From Chloroflexota bacterium (GTDB lineage Bacteria > Chloroflexota > Anaerolineae > Anaerolineales > UBA11579): a stretch of 12,121 bases of DNA. Below, in pieces: positions 1 to 6,853 of this stretch (position 1 is the first letter of the stretch; each line of letters begins with the position of its first letter). The stretch is taken from positions 10,420 to 22,540 of the forward strand of contig DNGN01000284.1 of NCBI GenBank assembly GCA_003486225.1, read 5' to 3'. The notes beneath the pieces were generated by a model. It saw nothing but the letters and a program-made list of their open reading frames with translations, was not told the DNA's origin and did not search any database. A program made the translations under genes and the position numbers.

Positions 1-359
1 GTTTTTCGAGTATATTTTTATCTTCTTGCTTCTCAGAACTCCAACTCCCCAGGGATGCTCACGAGACCCTGAATGCGTACTGGCACTCACTCCCATCGGA
101 CTCCAGGGTTAAGTACCAGATCAGTCGGGTATGGTCTGGTGATACCGCTGCCGAAGATTTAGCCTCCTGGGCGCCTGAAATGGAGATCTGGTGCGTGGAG
201 ACAGAAGTTGCATCTTCTGAGGACCTGCCCAGCATCGGCGATCGGCTGACCTGGATCATCTTTCGGAATAACAAAAATGAACCCTGGTCTGTGTCCTTGT
301 TAGCGGTGATGTCTTCCATTTGGCCGTATGAGGCATGCGAGATCGGAATCCTGAAATAA
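1..359 (+). CDS. 3' end of an unrecognised protein, cut by the left edge
   Basis: A reading frame (codons starting at positions divisible by 3) stays open from the left edge to a TAA at 357-359, giving about 118 residues. It reads like a real protein: it is rich in Trp, Glu and Ser, has no low complexity, and ends in ...WPYEACEIGILK. The last part alternates hydrophobic and polar residues (RLTWIIFRNN, WSVSLLAVMSSIW), as in beta strands. The start lies outside the window. The only in-frame ATGs (180, 309) have no Shine-Dalgarno site and would give fragments. I do not recognise the family. The opposite strand also has an open frame over 59-319, but it looks like a shadow (Ser-rich, no ribosome site). 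The gene would converge with the VWA gene to its right. Confidence is moderate because only the tail is visible. Confidence 0.5.
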   Translation, partial: FSSIFLSSCFSELQLPRDAHETLNAYWHSLPSDSRVKYQISRVWSGDTAAEDLASWAPEMEIWCVETEVASSEDLPSIGDRLTWIIFRNNKNEPWSVSLLAVMSSIWPYEACEIGILK

Positions 360-407
360 TTTTGTTAAACGCATCATCTCTTTTGTAAGCTAGAGAGAAA
401 TAAAATT

Positions 408-435
408 GGAACAGCAAATCAAAAAACCTTGTTCC
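408..435 (-). terminator. Weak candidate terminator after the VWA gene
   Basis: GGAACA at 408-413 and TGTTCC at 430-435 form a 6-bp stem with a 16-nt loop. Read on the minus strand it is followed by AATTTTATTT. It lies about 65 nt past the stop of the VWA gene, in the convergent gap 360-498. The stem is short, so this is only a candidate. Confidence 0.3.
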
Positions 436-498
436 TGAACATTGAGCCGGGTCTTTCCCCGAAATCTTTGCAGTTCCATGGGATGAACCATATGTGCT

Positions 499-1686
499 TC
501 AAAGGCTCTCTAGTTTGCCTAGACTGTAAGCAAGCCGCTCAAGGCTATCCAGGTTGTGGGCGGGCAGAAAACTATCAATATAGGGTAGCGCGGCTCGCAT
601 GCCGCGCACAAGAGGTTGGTAGTCCTCAGCACCAAGCAGGGGATTAAGCCAAATGAGTTGGGATGTGCTGCGCTTGAGACGGGCCATTTGATGCTCGAGA
701 AGACGGATGTTGCCGCGGTCCCATCCATCGCTAATGATTATGACCGCAGCCCCCTGCCGAAGCACTCTACGCCCCCATTCATAGTTGAAGGATTTAAGGG
801 ATTGACCGATGCGGGTTCCGCCTGCCCAATCGGTGACTAACTTGCCCATCTGGGTCAGCACTGTGTCAATGTCCTGATAGCGCAACGCGGGAGTAATGCG
901 GGAAAGATGGGAAGCAAACACAAAGGACTCGATCTGGCGGGAGTTTTGCACAAGTCCATACATAAAGTGTAGAAAAATCCGGGAATACTGCTCCATGGAA
1001 CCACTAATATCACAGAGTAAGACCAGCGGGCGTGGTTTAGGCTTTCGGCGCTGCCAGGATAGTTCCAATATCTCGAAGCCATGGCGGGAACTCCGGCGGA
1101 TGGAGCGCTGCAGGTCCAGGTAGGTGACACGTTTATTGGCTCGCACCCGGCGCTGGGTGAGGCGTTGTTTAAGATGAATGACCAGATCACGGATCAGGCG
1201 GCTGGATTTCTCTAACTCATCCTTATCATATTCAGAGAAATCTTTATATCGTAAAAGCTCAAGCGGACTGTAAGAAGCGGGTGAGGAGGCGTTCTCTCCA
1301 GATTCGAGCATGGTCTCTTCGTTGGAAGTCGAAGATTGGTGGACAATGGTTTGTTCCGCTTCAGCGGAGGGGTCCTCATCAGGGGGTTGTTCCGAGCGCA
1401 TCTTCCAGGTGGGACTATACTTAAGCATCCCTTCGATCTGGCCAGCCCAGAACAGGTCGAAAGCCTTTGAGAACAGCTCGATCTGTGAGGGATTACGGAC
1501 AAAGATACAGCGAGCTGTATGATAGAAGTCAGTTTTTTGGCTAACAGAGATGTAATTTAGGCTTTCCGCCAGGTCTGTAATCTGGTCTGCGCTTACCCGG
1601 AAGCCAAGCTGGCGCAACATTCGTCCAAAGATTACTATATTTGCGAGCAGTTCTCCTTGACGCGAGGGAACTTCAGATGGCAGCAT
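499..1686 (-). CDS. VWA-domain protein, CoxE-like
   Basis: A 395-aa protein of the VWA/CoxE family, which in molybdenum hydroxylase clusters works with a MoxR ATPase during cofactor or metal-site maturation; CoxE of CO dehydrogenase is the model. The N-terminal part (about 1-95) is helical. A Ser/Glu/Pro-rich linker follows (about 100-140), then a basic stretch, then the VWA domain (about 218-395). The metal-ion-dependent adhesion site is complete: DISGS at 226-230, Thr291 in GGTRIG and Asp320 in IISDGWD. No signal peptide or membrane segment is visible, so it is probably cytosolic. I chose the ATG at 1686, which overlaps the end of the MoxR gene by 14 nt and suggests translational coupling; a TTG at 1701 would add five residues. 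Neither start has a strong ribosome site. It is the last gene of its unit. Confidence 0.88.
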   Translation of the reverse strand: MLPSEVPSRQGELLANIVIFGRMLRQLGFRVSADQITDLAESLNYISVSQKTDFYHTARCIFVRNPSQIELFSKAFDLFWAGQIEGMLKYSPTWKMRSEQPPDEDPSAEAEQTIVHQSSTSNEETMLESGENASSPASYSPLELLRYKDFSEYDKDELEKSSRLIRDLVIHLKQRLTQRRVRANKRVTYLDLQRSIRRSSRHGFEILELSWQRRKPKPRPLVLLCDISGSMEQYSRIFLHFMYGLVQNSRQIESFVFASHLSRITPALRYQDIDTVLTQMGKLVTDWAGGTRIGQSLKSFNYEWGRRVLRQGAAVIIISDGWDRGNIRLLEHQMARLKRSTSQLIWLNPLLGAEDYQPLVRGMRAALPYIDSFLPAHNLDSLERLAYSLGKLESL

Positions 1687-2563
1687 TGCTCTGTCGGACA
1701 ATGGTTTGGACCATTTCTCCCTGGATTTTCTGGATATCGTCCTGGTGCTTCAGCAGAACCCCCAGGGTATCATTTAGCATCTCTTCATCCAGTACCTGAG
1801 CATCCATGGCAAGCAAGGCATTGGCCCAGTCGAGCGTTTCTGCAATCCCTGGGGGCTTGTAAAGCTCTGCCTGGCGAAGTTCCTGGACGGTGGTGACTAA
1901 CTGCCTAGTGAGCTTTTCTCCAATACCGGGCACCTTGATCTGGACGATTTCGTACTCAGTGGAAAAATCTGGGTAGTCTATCCAATGGTAGAGGCAGCGG
2001 CGTTTAAGGGCGTCGTGGACTTCGCGAGTACGGTTGGAGGTGATTACAACAAACGGGGGTTTGGCGGCTTTGATGGTGCCGATCTCTGGAATGGTGATCT
2101 GGAAATCGGAAAGAATCTCCAATAAAAAACTCTCGAATTCTTCATCTGCCCGATCGATCTCGTCAATCAGGAGCACGGGTACCTGGTCAGCATTGTCCTC
2201 AATGGCCTTGAGCAGCGGACGCGCCATGAGAAAATCCCTGGAATAGAGTTCTCGCTCCATTTCTTCCTTGTTGGCCTTGTTGGCCTCCAGGATGCGAAGA
2301 TGGAGAATTTGGCGGGAATAAGCCCAGTCGTAAACCGCATTATGGATATCCAGCCCTTCATAGCACTGCAAGCGGATCAGCCGCGTGTTCTTGATGCTTG
2401 CAAGCACTTTGGCGACTTCGGTTTTACCTACCCCTGGTTCGCCTTCCAAAAAGAGCGGTTTTTGCAGCTTTGACGAAAGATAGATCACCGTCGAAAGACC
2501 CCGGTTAGCCACATATTGGTGCTTCCTTAGGGAGGATTGCACGTTCTTGATGTTCTCAAACAT
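1673..2563 (-). CDS. MoxR-family AAA+ ATPase (CoxD-like)
   Basis: A 296-aa AAA+ ATPase of the MoxR family. Walker A is GEPGVGKT (41-48), Walker B is VLLIDEID (130-137), sensor 1 is TSN (175-177), and the arginine finger is probably one of R188/R189 in ALKRRC. A C-terminal helical lid carries an ETLDWANAL motif, as in CoxD-type proteins. MoxR ATPases act with VWA partners as chaperones or metal-site assembly factors; CoxD is needed to finish the active site of molybdenum CO dehydrogenase. Here it is followed directly by its VWA partner and lies just past the molybdenum hydroxylase operon, so it probably matures that enzyme (inference). The ATG at 2563 has AAGGAA about 10 nt upstream. Its own promoter lies about 130 nt upstream. 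The length is normal for the family. Confidence 0.92.
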   Translation of the reverse strand: MFENIKNVQSSLRKHQYVANRGLSTVIYLSSKLQKPLFLEGEPGVGKTEVAKVLASIKNTRLIRLQCYEGLDIHNAVYDWAYSRQILHLRILEANKANKEEMERELYSRDFLMARPLLKAIEDNADQVPVLLIDEIDRADEEFESFLLEILSDFQITIPEIGTIKAAKPPFVVITSNRTREVHDALKRRCLYHWIDYPDFSTEYEIVQIKVPGIGEKLTRQLVTTVQELRQAELYKPPGIAETLDWANALLAMDAQVLDEEMLNDTLGVLLKHQDDIQKIQGEMVQTIVRQSNAAI

Positions 2564-2592
2564 AGGTGATGTTCCTTGTTTTAGAGGTTGTG

Positions 2593-2618
2593 TCCAGGCG
2601 AATCGTCTCTTGCCTGGA
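2593..2618 (-). other. Hairpin in the moxR leader
   Basis: TCCAGGC at 2593-2599 and GCCTGGA at 2612-2618 are perfect inverted repeats around a 12-nt loop. They lie in the untranslated leader of the moxR unit, 30-55 nt before the start codon. No T-tract follows, so it is not a terminator. It could stabilise the mRNA or be incidental. Confidence 0.35.
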
Positions 2619-2690
2619 TGGTTTAAGGAATTTCGAAGGTGCCAATCTCTGGGAGTAGCAGGCTATCCTGTGATAACCCGAACAACTGCT

Positions 2691-2720
2691 ATTATAGCAA
2701 AATTTATGTTGAGCAAACAA
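2691..2720 (-). promoter_or_regulatory. Sigma70 promoter of the moxR-VWA unit
   Basis: On the minus strand, TTGTTT (2715-2720) and a perfect TATAAT (2691-2696) are separated by 18 nt. The -10 lies inside the perfect 13-nt palindrome TGCTATTATAGCA (2687-2699), a possible regulator site. The -35 box lies in the T-rich tail of the preceding operon's terminator, so one transcription unit ends where the next begins. The leader would be about 120 nt. Confidence 0.6.
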
Positions 2721-2753
2721 AAAGGGGAGCACCGGTATTGGGGTGCTCCCCTT
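2719..2753 (-). terminator. Intrinsic terminator of the molybdenum hydroxylase operon
   Basis: A perfect 12-bp stem (AAGGGGAGCACC at 2722-2733 against GGTGCTCCCCTT at 2742-2753) has an 8-nt loop. On the minus strand it is followed by TTTTTGTTTG. It lies 17 nt past the stop of the EthD-domain gene. This is a textbook Rho-independent terminator and marks the 3' end of the nine-gene operon. Confidence 0.92.
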
Positions 2754-2770
2754 AACTGAAGAAATGGGTG

Positions 2771-3082
2771 TTAATCGATCAAAATTCTTTCTTCTGTAAG
2801 CAAGTGCACGCGGCTGGAGCAATGGGCGGCAGCGTCAGCACCTGCAGCTTTACCGGCCTCAGTCGCAAAGGCAGCTACACGGGCTGCTTCATCATCGAAC
2901 CAAAACTCGGATACAGCATCGTAAGGCAGTTCAGGGTTATCCACTAAGACCACGCTCATGCGGTAATGGCGAATGCCGGGTAGTTTCTTTCCCAGGGGCG
3001 GGTGTTCCTCAAGTGCCCATTTCCTGAAATCTTCGAAGCTCATATCTGCTTTTCGTTTCAACAAGGAAATTACTTTAAGCAT
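2771..3082 (-). CDS. EthD-domain small protein
   Basis: A 103-aa protein of the EthD family (ferredoxin-like dimeric alpha/beta barrel). It shows the typical opening MLKVISLLKRKADMSFEDFRKWALEEHPPL, abbreviated here to the key points: a beta strand, then S-x-E-x-F-x-x-W, then a conserved H-P near residues 27-28. Later features are GIRHYRM and a Y-D-A-V-S-E-F-W-F-D-D strand. EthD-family proteins are small accessory or catalytic proteins in degradation clusters; their exact role is often unknown. The ATG at 3082 follows AAAGGAG by 11 nt, a slightly long spacing. It is the last gene of the operon, separated from the Mo-subunit gene by an 81-nt gap holding a strong hairpin. It might act on a hydroxylated or ring-opened intermediate, but that is inference. 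Confidence 0.8.
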   Translation of the reverse strand: MLKVISLLKRKADMSFEDFRKWALEEHPPLGKKLPGIRHYRMSVVLVDNPELPYDAVSEFWFDDEAARVAAFATEAGKAAGADAAAHCSSRVHLLTEERILID

Positions 3083-3109
3083 ATGATTTATTTCTCCTTT
3101 GTATGTTTA

Positions 3110-3138
3110 TGCGGTGCGGGAATTTTCTCCGCACCGCA
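3110..3138 (-). other. Intercistronic GC-rich hairpin
   Basis: TGCGGTGCGG (3110-3119) and CCGCACCGCA (3129-3138) form a perfect 10-bp stem with a 9-nt loop. It sits in the 81-nt gap between the Mo C-half gene and the EthD gene, just ahead of the latter's ribosome site. The minus strand continues with TAAACATAC, not a T-run, so it is not a canonical terminator. A role in 3'-end protection, partial termination or differential expression is possible. Confidence 0.6.
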
Positions 3139-3163
3139 ATATTTCAATCTCTAACGGTGCAGG

Positions 3164-4159
3164 TTATTTTTCTTCCAGACCGCGCAGGATTTTTTCGGGC
3201 GTGACGGGTAATTCAGTTATGCGGACGCCCACGGCATCGTAGATGGCATTCACAATCGCTGGGATGGGGGAGTTGGCTGTCATCTCCCCAACACCCTTGA
3301 CCCCATACGGACCCGTCGAGGAAGGGTATTCCAAGATCACATTCTCCATTTCAGGGATCTCATGCATGCCTGGCAGAAGGTAATCGCTGAAACCGGTGGG
3401 CATATGGTCAACCTCAGGGTAATAGGGGTGGGTGGTTTCGTAGAGGGCGTGTGCCATTCCCATGAAAGCCCCTCCGATGATTTGACCTTCGACCAAAGCG
3501 GGATTGACCATCCTGCCAACCTCATACGCACTTTTCAGGCTGAGCACAGTCACCATCCCAGTTTCAGTATCCACTTCGACTTCGGCTACAGTGCAGGCGT
3601 GTGCTTCGGTGGAATCAGGATCCATTTTGCCTGTGTCTGGATCGACCTGGCTCTTGGGTTTCATGTACATGCCACGGCCAGAAATAGTGCGGGCATGATG
3701 GAAGTGTGCAGCCAAGGCCAGGTCGATAATATGGATCTTCTTCTCAGGCGAGCCTTTTACATGGATAAATCCTTGGCCATCTGTATCTAAATCTTCAGGA
3801 CTGACTTCAAGTTCCTCACCAGCGACCTCCAACATGACTTGGCGGGCTTCTTTGGCCGCCTGCATCACAGCATTCCCAACCCGGTGGGTGGCGCGGCTGG
3901 CAAAAGTGCCCATGCAGTGTGGTCCCGTGTCCGTGTCTGCAGTATCGATCATCACAAAATCAAAGGGCACGCCGAGGGTCTCTGCGGCAATCTGAGCGAT
4001 CACGGTCTTCAACCCCTGACCGAGATCGGTGCTGGAAAGGCTGATAACAAAGGTGCCTGTTGTAGTCGCATGGATGAGGGCCTGGGAAGGATCCCCTCCC
4101 AAGTTCATGCCGGTTGGATAGTTGACGGCTGCAATTCCAATTCCTTTTTTCTTCGCCAT
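3164..4159 (-). CDS. ndhM: Molybdenum hydroxylase, Mo subunit C-terminal half (NdhM-like)
   Basis: A 331-aa protein matching the C-terminal half of xanthine dehydrogenase-family molybdopterin subunits. Visible landmarks are LGQG (46-49) with AQIAAETLGVP after it, the GTFASRATHRVGNAV segment (84-98), and GVKGVGE ending at Glu292, which aligns with the catalytic base of the family. No N-terminal hammerhead domain is present, because it is supplied by the preceding gene. The ATG follows AAGGAG (4167-4172) by 7 nt, and that ribosome site is built into the last codons of the upstream gene. Only 4 nt separate the two genes and they are in different frames. In E. barkeri nicotinate dehydrogenase the Mo subunit is likewise divided into NdhL and NdhM, with NdhM of very similar length. 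The symbol reflects that architecture; the substrate here is unproven. Confidence 0.87.
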   Translation of the reverse strand: MAKKKGIGIAAVNYPTGMNLGGDPSQALIHATTTGTFVISLSSTDLGQGLKTVIAQIAAETLGVPFDFVMIDTADTDTGPHCMGTFASRATHRVGNAVMQAAKEARQVMLEVAGEELEVSPEDLDTDGQGFIHVKGSPEKKIHIIDLALAAHFHHARTISGRGMYMKPKSQVDPDTGKMDPDSTEAHACTVAEVEVDTETGMVTVLSLKSAYEVGRMVNPALVEGQIIGGAFMGMAHALYETTHPYYPEVDHMPTGFSDYLLPGMHEIPEMENVILEYPSSTGPYGVKGVGEMTANSPIPAIVNAIYDAVGVRITELPVTPEKILRGLEEK

Positions 4160-4163
4160 GATC

Positions 4164-5504
4164 TTACTCCTTCGCCGATCTCATCTGTTTGAATTTTTCA
4201 GGCAGGTCAACACCAACCAGTTCTGCCGCCGCCTGCATGACTTCAATGAGTGTGGCATCTTCAACGACCTTTTGGTGAGGCTTGATATCACCATCCTTGT
4301 AGGCATTGATGAACCGAATTTCCCAGGGGCTTAACCCAACTACCTCAGCGATCTTATCCATCTGGACTTCAATGGCAAATGAAGCCGGGGTGACCCCAAA
4401 ACCTCGCATAGCACTGCCGGGCTGCCGGTTGGTATAAACGCAGTAACCATCAATGGAAACATTGGGGATGTTGTAAGGCCCGGCGACATTGGCGGTATGC
4501 TTGGTAACGGCATATGGTGAGTGGCGATTGTAGGCACCAGAGTCGGCATATGTGGTTACCTTTCGGGCAATTATCCTGCCGTCTTTCATGACCCCATCTT
4601 TGAAGTACATCCGCCAGGCGCCCCTGGATGAGGAGGCACGCATTTCTTCCTCGCGGGAAAATTTGTATTTCACAGGGCGTCCGGTCTTCATGGCCGCCAA
4701 GGTTGCAATAGGTTCCTGGATGACATCGACCTTACCACCAAAGCCACCTCCAACTGTGCCGCCTATGAAGTGCAGCTTATTGAAGGGGATCTTCAGGATG
4801 AGGGCTGTATTGTCCAGAGAGAAGAAGAGGGCTTGGGTTGTGGTGTAAACGGTATAGCGACCATCCGGTTCGGGTTTGGAGATGCAGGCTGTGGTTTCTG
4901 AGGGGGCATGTTCGATCGGGCTGGTCTGGTACATACCTTCCACAATGTAGTCTGCCTCTGTGAAGCCCTTTTCTACATCACCATGGCGCACTTTTCGGAA
5001 GGCATTCTTCTGGTCGTATTCGTAGTCATAAATGAAGTAATTCGTGCCCCAATCTTTGAGGATTGGTGCGCCATCTTTGAGTGCTTCTTCAACATCGAGG
5101 ACTGCGGGCAGCTCTTCTAAATCTAACTTGACTTTTGAAACTGCCTCATTGGCCGCTTCCTCTGATTCGGCGATGATAGCGGCGATAGGCTGACTTTTAT
5201 AGAGCACTTTATCTTCAGCCAGCACCGGCTCTTCATCCGGGCCTACACCGATCAGACACAAAATGGTGTAGATATTCTTGGGTACATCTTGGTGGGTGAG
5301 ATACGTGACAAAGCCGGGTACTTTCTCGGCTTCACTGAAGTCTATTCCATTGATCTTGGCGTGGGGGAGCGGGCTACGCACCATTTTCAGGTGGAGCATG
5401 TTGGGAAAAGTGAGATCATCAATATAGATGGTCTTGCCGGTAACATGTCCCAGGCCATCTCTGCGGAGAACAGACTGTCCAACAACATTCAACTCTTTCA
5501 TCAT
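4164..5504 (-). CDS. ndhL: Molybdenum hydroxylase, Mo subunit N-terminal half (NdhL-like)
   Basis: A 446-aa protein with the a/b-hammerhead domain (about 8-140, starting GQSVLRRDGLGHVTGK) and the first molybdopterin-binding domain of xanthine dehydrogenase-type enzymes. Cofactor-region motifs are TTTQ (221-224), TVGGGFGGK (250-258), SREEEM (283-288) and AMRGFG (365-370). It stops where fused homologues (about 770 aa) continue, and the rest is supplied by the next gene. RGFG in place of the CO dehydrogenase loop (AYRCSFR or AYRGAGR) argues against a CO dehydrogenase. I chose the ATG at 5504, 8 nt after AAGGAG (5513-5518). A TTG at 5510 would lie only 2 nt from that site. The gap to the FeS gene is 12 nt. 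No selenocysteine-type in-frame TGA is present. The substrate is unknown. Confidence 0.88.
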   Translation of the reverse strand: MMKELNVVGQSVLRRDGLGHVTGKTIYIDDLTFPNMLHLKMVRSPLPHAKINGIDFSEAEKVPGFVTYLTHQDVPKNIYTILCLIGVGPDEEPVLAEDKVLYKSQPIAAIIAESEEAANEAVSKVKLDLEELPAVLDVEEALKDGAPILKDWGTNYFIYDYEYDQKNAFRKVRHGDVEKGFTEADYIVEGMYQTSPIEHAPSETTACISKPEPDGRYTVYTTTQALFFSLDNTALILKIPFNKLHFIGGTVGGGFGGKVDVIQEPIATLAAMKTGRPVKYKFSREEEMRASSSRGAWRMYFKDGVMKDGRIIARKVTTYADSGAYNRHSPYAVTKHTANVAGPYNIPNVSIDGYCVYTNRQPGSAMRGFGVTPASFAIEVQMDKIAEVVGLSPWEIRFINAYKDGDIKPHQKVVEDATLIEVMQAAAELVGVDLPEKFKQMRSAKE

Positions 5505-5516
5505 GGTCAATTCTCC

Positions 5517-5999
5517 TTATTCTTGCTTTCCATTGGTGCGTTTGACGGCATCCTGGACAGCCCTAATGATCGGTTCGTAGCCGGTGCAGCGGCAGAAATT
5601 ACCTGTCAGGGCTTCGATGATCTCTTCTCGGCTTGGATCTGACTTGCGGTCCAGCAGGGCTTTTGAAGTGACGATCATTCCGGGAGTGCAGTAGCCGCAT
5701 TGTGTGGCAAATTTCTCATAGAAGGATTCTTGAAGGGGTGAGAGCCCATCCTGAGGAGTCAACCCTTCGAGGGTTGTCACTTCCATCCCAGCAACGTTTT
5801 CTATTGGCAGGAGGCAAGCCATCATTGGTTCGCCATTGACCAGAATTGTGCAGCTTCCGCATCCGCCCTGTTTGCAGCCAGACTTTGTAGCAGTATATGC
5901 CAGATGCTCACGTAATACTGTTTGCACTGTTGTCATTGGTGATACCATGACATCTGTCTCGCGTCCATTGAGGTTGAAAGAAACGATCTTTTTAGGCAT
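5517..5999 (-). CDS. ndhS: Molybdenum hydroxylase, [2Fe-2S] subunit (NdhS/CoxS-like)
   Basis: A 160-aa iron-sulfur subunit that passes electrons from the Mo site to FAD. The N-terminal plant-ferredoxin-type cluster has ligands C42, C47, C50 and C62 (GCKQGGCGSC...C). The C-terminal helical [2Fe-2S] domain has C101, C104, C136 and C138 (CGYC...CRC). All eight ligands are present and the length is normal. The ATG at 5999 is clearly favoured: GGAGG (6005-6009) lies 5 nt upstream, and MPKKIVSFNLNG is a typical start. An in-frame upstream start at 6020 would add seven residues inside the FAD gene. It overlaps the end of the FAD gene by 8 nt, so translation is probably coupled. Confidence 0.95.
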   Translation of the reverse strand: MPKKIVSFNLNGRETDVMVSPMTTVQTVLREHLAYTATKSGCKQGGCGSCTILVNGEPMMACLLPIENVAGMEVTTLEGLTPQDGLSPLQESFYEKFATQCGYCTPGMIVTSKALLDRKSDPSREEIIEALTGNFCRCTGYEPIIRAVQDAVKRTNGKQE

Positions 6000-6840
6000 G
6001 ATTTCCTCCGTCAGCCACACGGGCTAAAATGCGGTGCATTTGAACAGAAACCATTTTGCGGCGATACCATTCACTGGCGATCGGGTCGGAGAAGGGGCTG
6101 CATGCTTGCTCAGCCGCTGCAGCAGCAGCGGAAATGCTAGCCTGGTTGAGTTCTTTCCCGATGAGGACAGCTTCGCTATTTGTCGCACGGAATGGGTGCG
6201 GACCAACTGCGTTGAGGGCAATTCTGGCGTCGCTTACGATGCTGCCAGAGAATTCGAGATGAACAGCAATTGAAACGATGGCCGGTGTATTACCTTGCTT
6301 GCGTCCAAATTTGAGATAGGCTGTTTTCCCGCTGGGAACAGGCACCTCAATTTCGGTGACGATTTCTCTGGCCTTGAGGGCATTTGTCATGAATCCGGTG
6401 AAAAACTCGCTTATAGGCAGCCTGCGAATTCCACCCGCTCCAGCCAGAGTAAGCTTGGCATCCAAAGCAAGTAAGGCGACCGCAAAATCTCCACTGGGAG
6501 GCGGGGCAAACAAATTGCCGCCAATTGTGCCCATGTTGCGGATGGCCCAGCCGCCGATATTTCGGGCTGCCTCTTTGAGCAGAGGAATGCCGGGCTCATA
6601 GTCGAGGAGCTGGGAATAAGTTGTCATTGAACCAATCTTGAATACCCCATTGGATTGGCTCAGGGTGTTCAAGCCTGCCTGCCGAAGCCCTAATACCATC
6701 TCGGGTAAGGAAACCCCCTCGTTGATCAGCGGCATTGCAAGCGTACCGCCAGCCATCAGCATTAGGGCGTCTCCGTGTTTATTCAGCAGGCTGAGCGCCT
6801 CGTCAAGCGACTGAGGCAAATAATACTCTTTTGTAGTCAC
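5992..6840 (-). CDS. ndhF: Molybdenum hydroxylase, FAD subunit (NdhF/CoxM-like)
   Basis: A 282-aa FAD-binding subunit of the xanthine dehydrogenase/CoxM family. FAD pyrophosphate-binding motifs are AGGT (30-33) and NMGTIGGNL (102-110), followed by PSGDFA. The C-terminal CO dehydrogenase flavoprotein domain covers about 175-278. It has no 4Fe-4S insertion of the type found in 4-hydroxybenzoyl-CoA reductase, so electrons probably leave through FAD to an external acceptor. The start is GTG, preceded by a near-perfect AGGAGGTGAT (6843-6852) with 6 nt between GGAGG and the codon, among the strongest ribosome sites in the operon. It lies 13 nt after the cyclase-family gene and is the first of four contiguous subunit genes in the order F-S-L-M. 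Confidence 0.93.
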   Translation of the reverse strand: MTTKEYYLPQSLDEALSLLNKHGDALMLMAGGTLAMPLINEGVSLPEMVLGLRQAGLNTLSQSNGVFKIGSMTTYSQLLDYEPGIPLLKEAARNIGGWAIRNMGTIGGNLFAPPPSGDFAVALLALDAKLTLAGAGGIRRLPISEFFTGFMTNALKAREIVTEIEVPVPSGKTAYLKFGRKQGNTPAIVSIAVHLEFSGSIVSDARIALNAVGPHPFRATNSEAVLIGKELNQASISAAAAAAEQACSPFSDPIASEWYRRKMVSVQMHRILARVADGGNHA

Positions 6841-6853
6841 ATATCACCTCCTG

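Noticed and set aside
2556..2822. Minus-strand frame of 88 codons
   Set aside because: It runs through the operon terminator and the moxR promoter and overlaps the EthD gene; it cannot be a sensible gene.
3362..3790. Plus-strand frame of 142 codons
   Set aside because: It lies wholly antisense to the Mo C-half gene, its composition is uncharacteristic of a protein, and it has no ribosome site or recognisable domain.
3164..5504. Pseudogene or sequencing frameshift in a single molybdopterin subunit
   Set aside because: Well-placed ribosome site and ATG for the second half, a clean domain boundary, all motifs intact, and a known natural precedent in nicotinate dehydrogenase.
3164..6840. Aerobic carbon monoxide dehydrogenase (CoxMSL)
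   Set aside because: The large subunit has AMRGFG rather than the AYRCSFR or AYRGAGR active-site loop, and it is split. CoxG, CoxD and CoxE-type neighbours occur with many other molybdenum hydroxylases.
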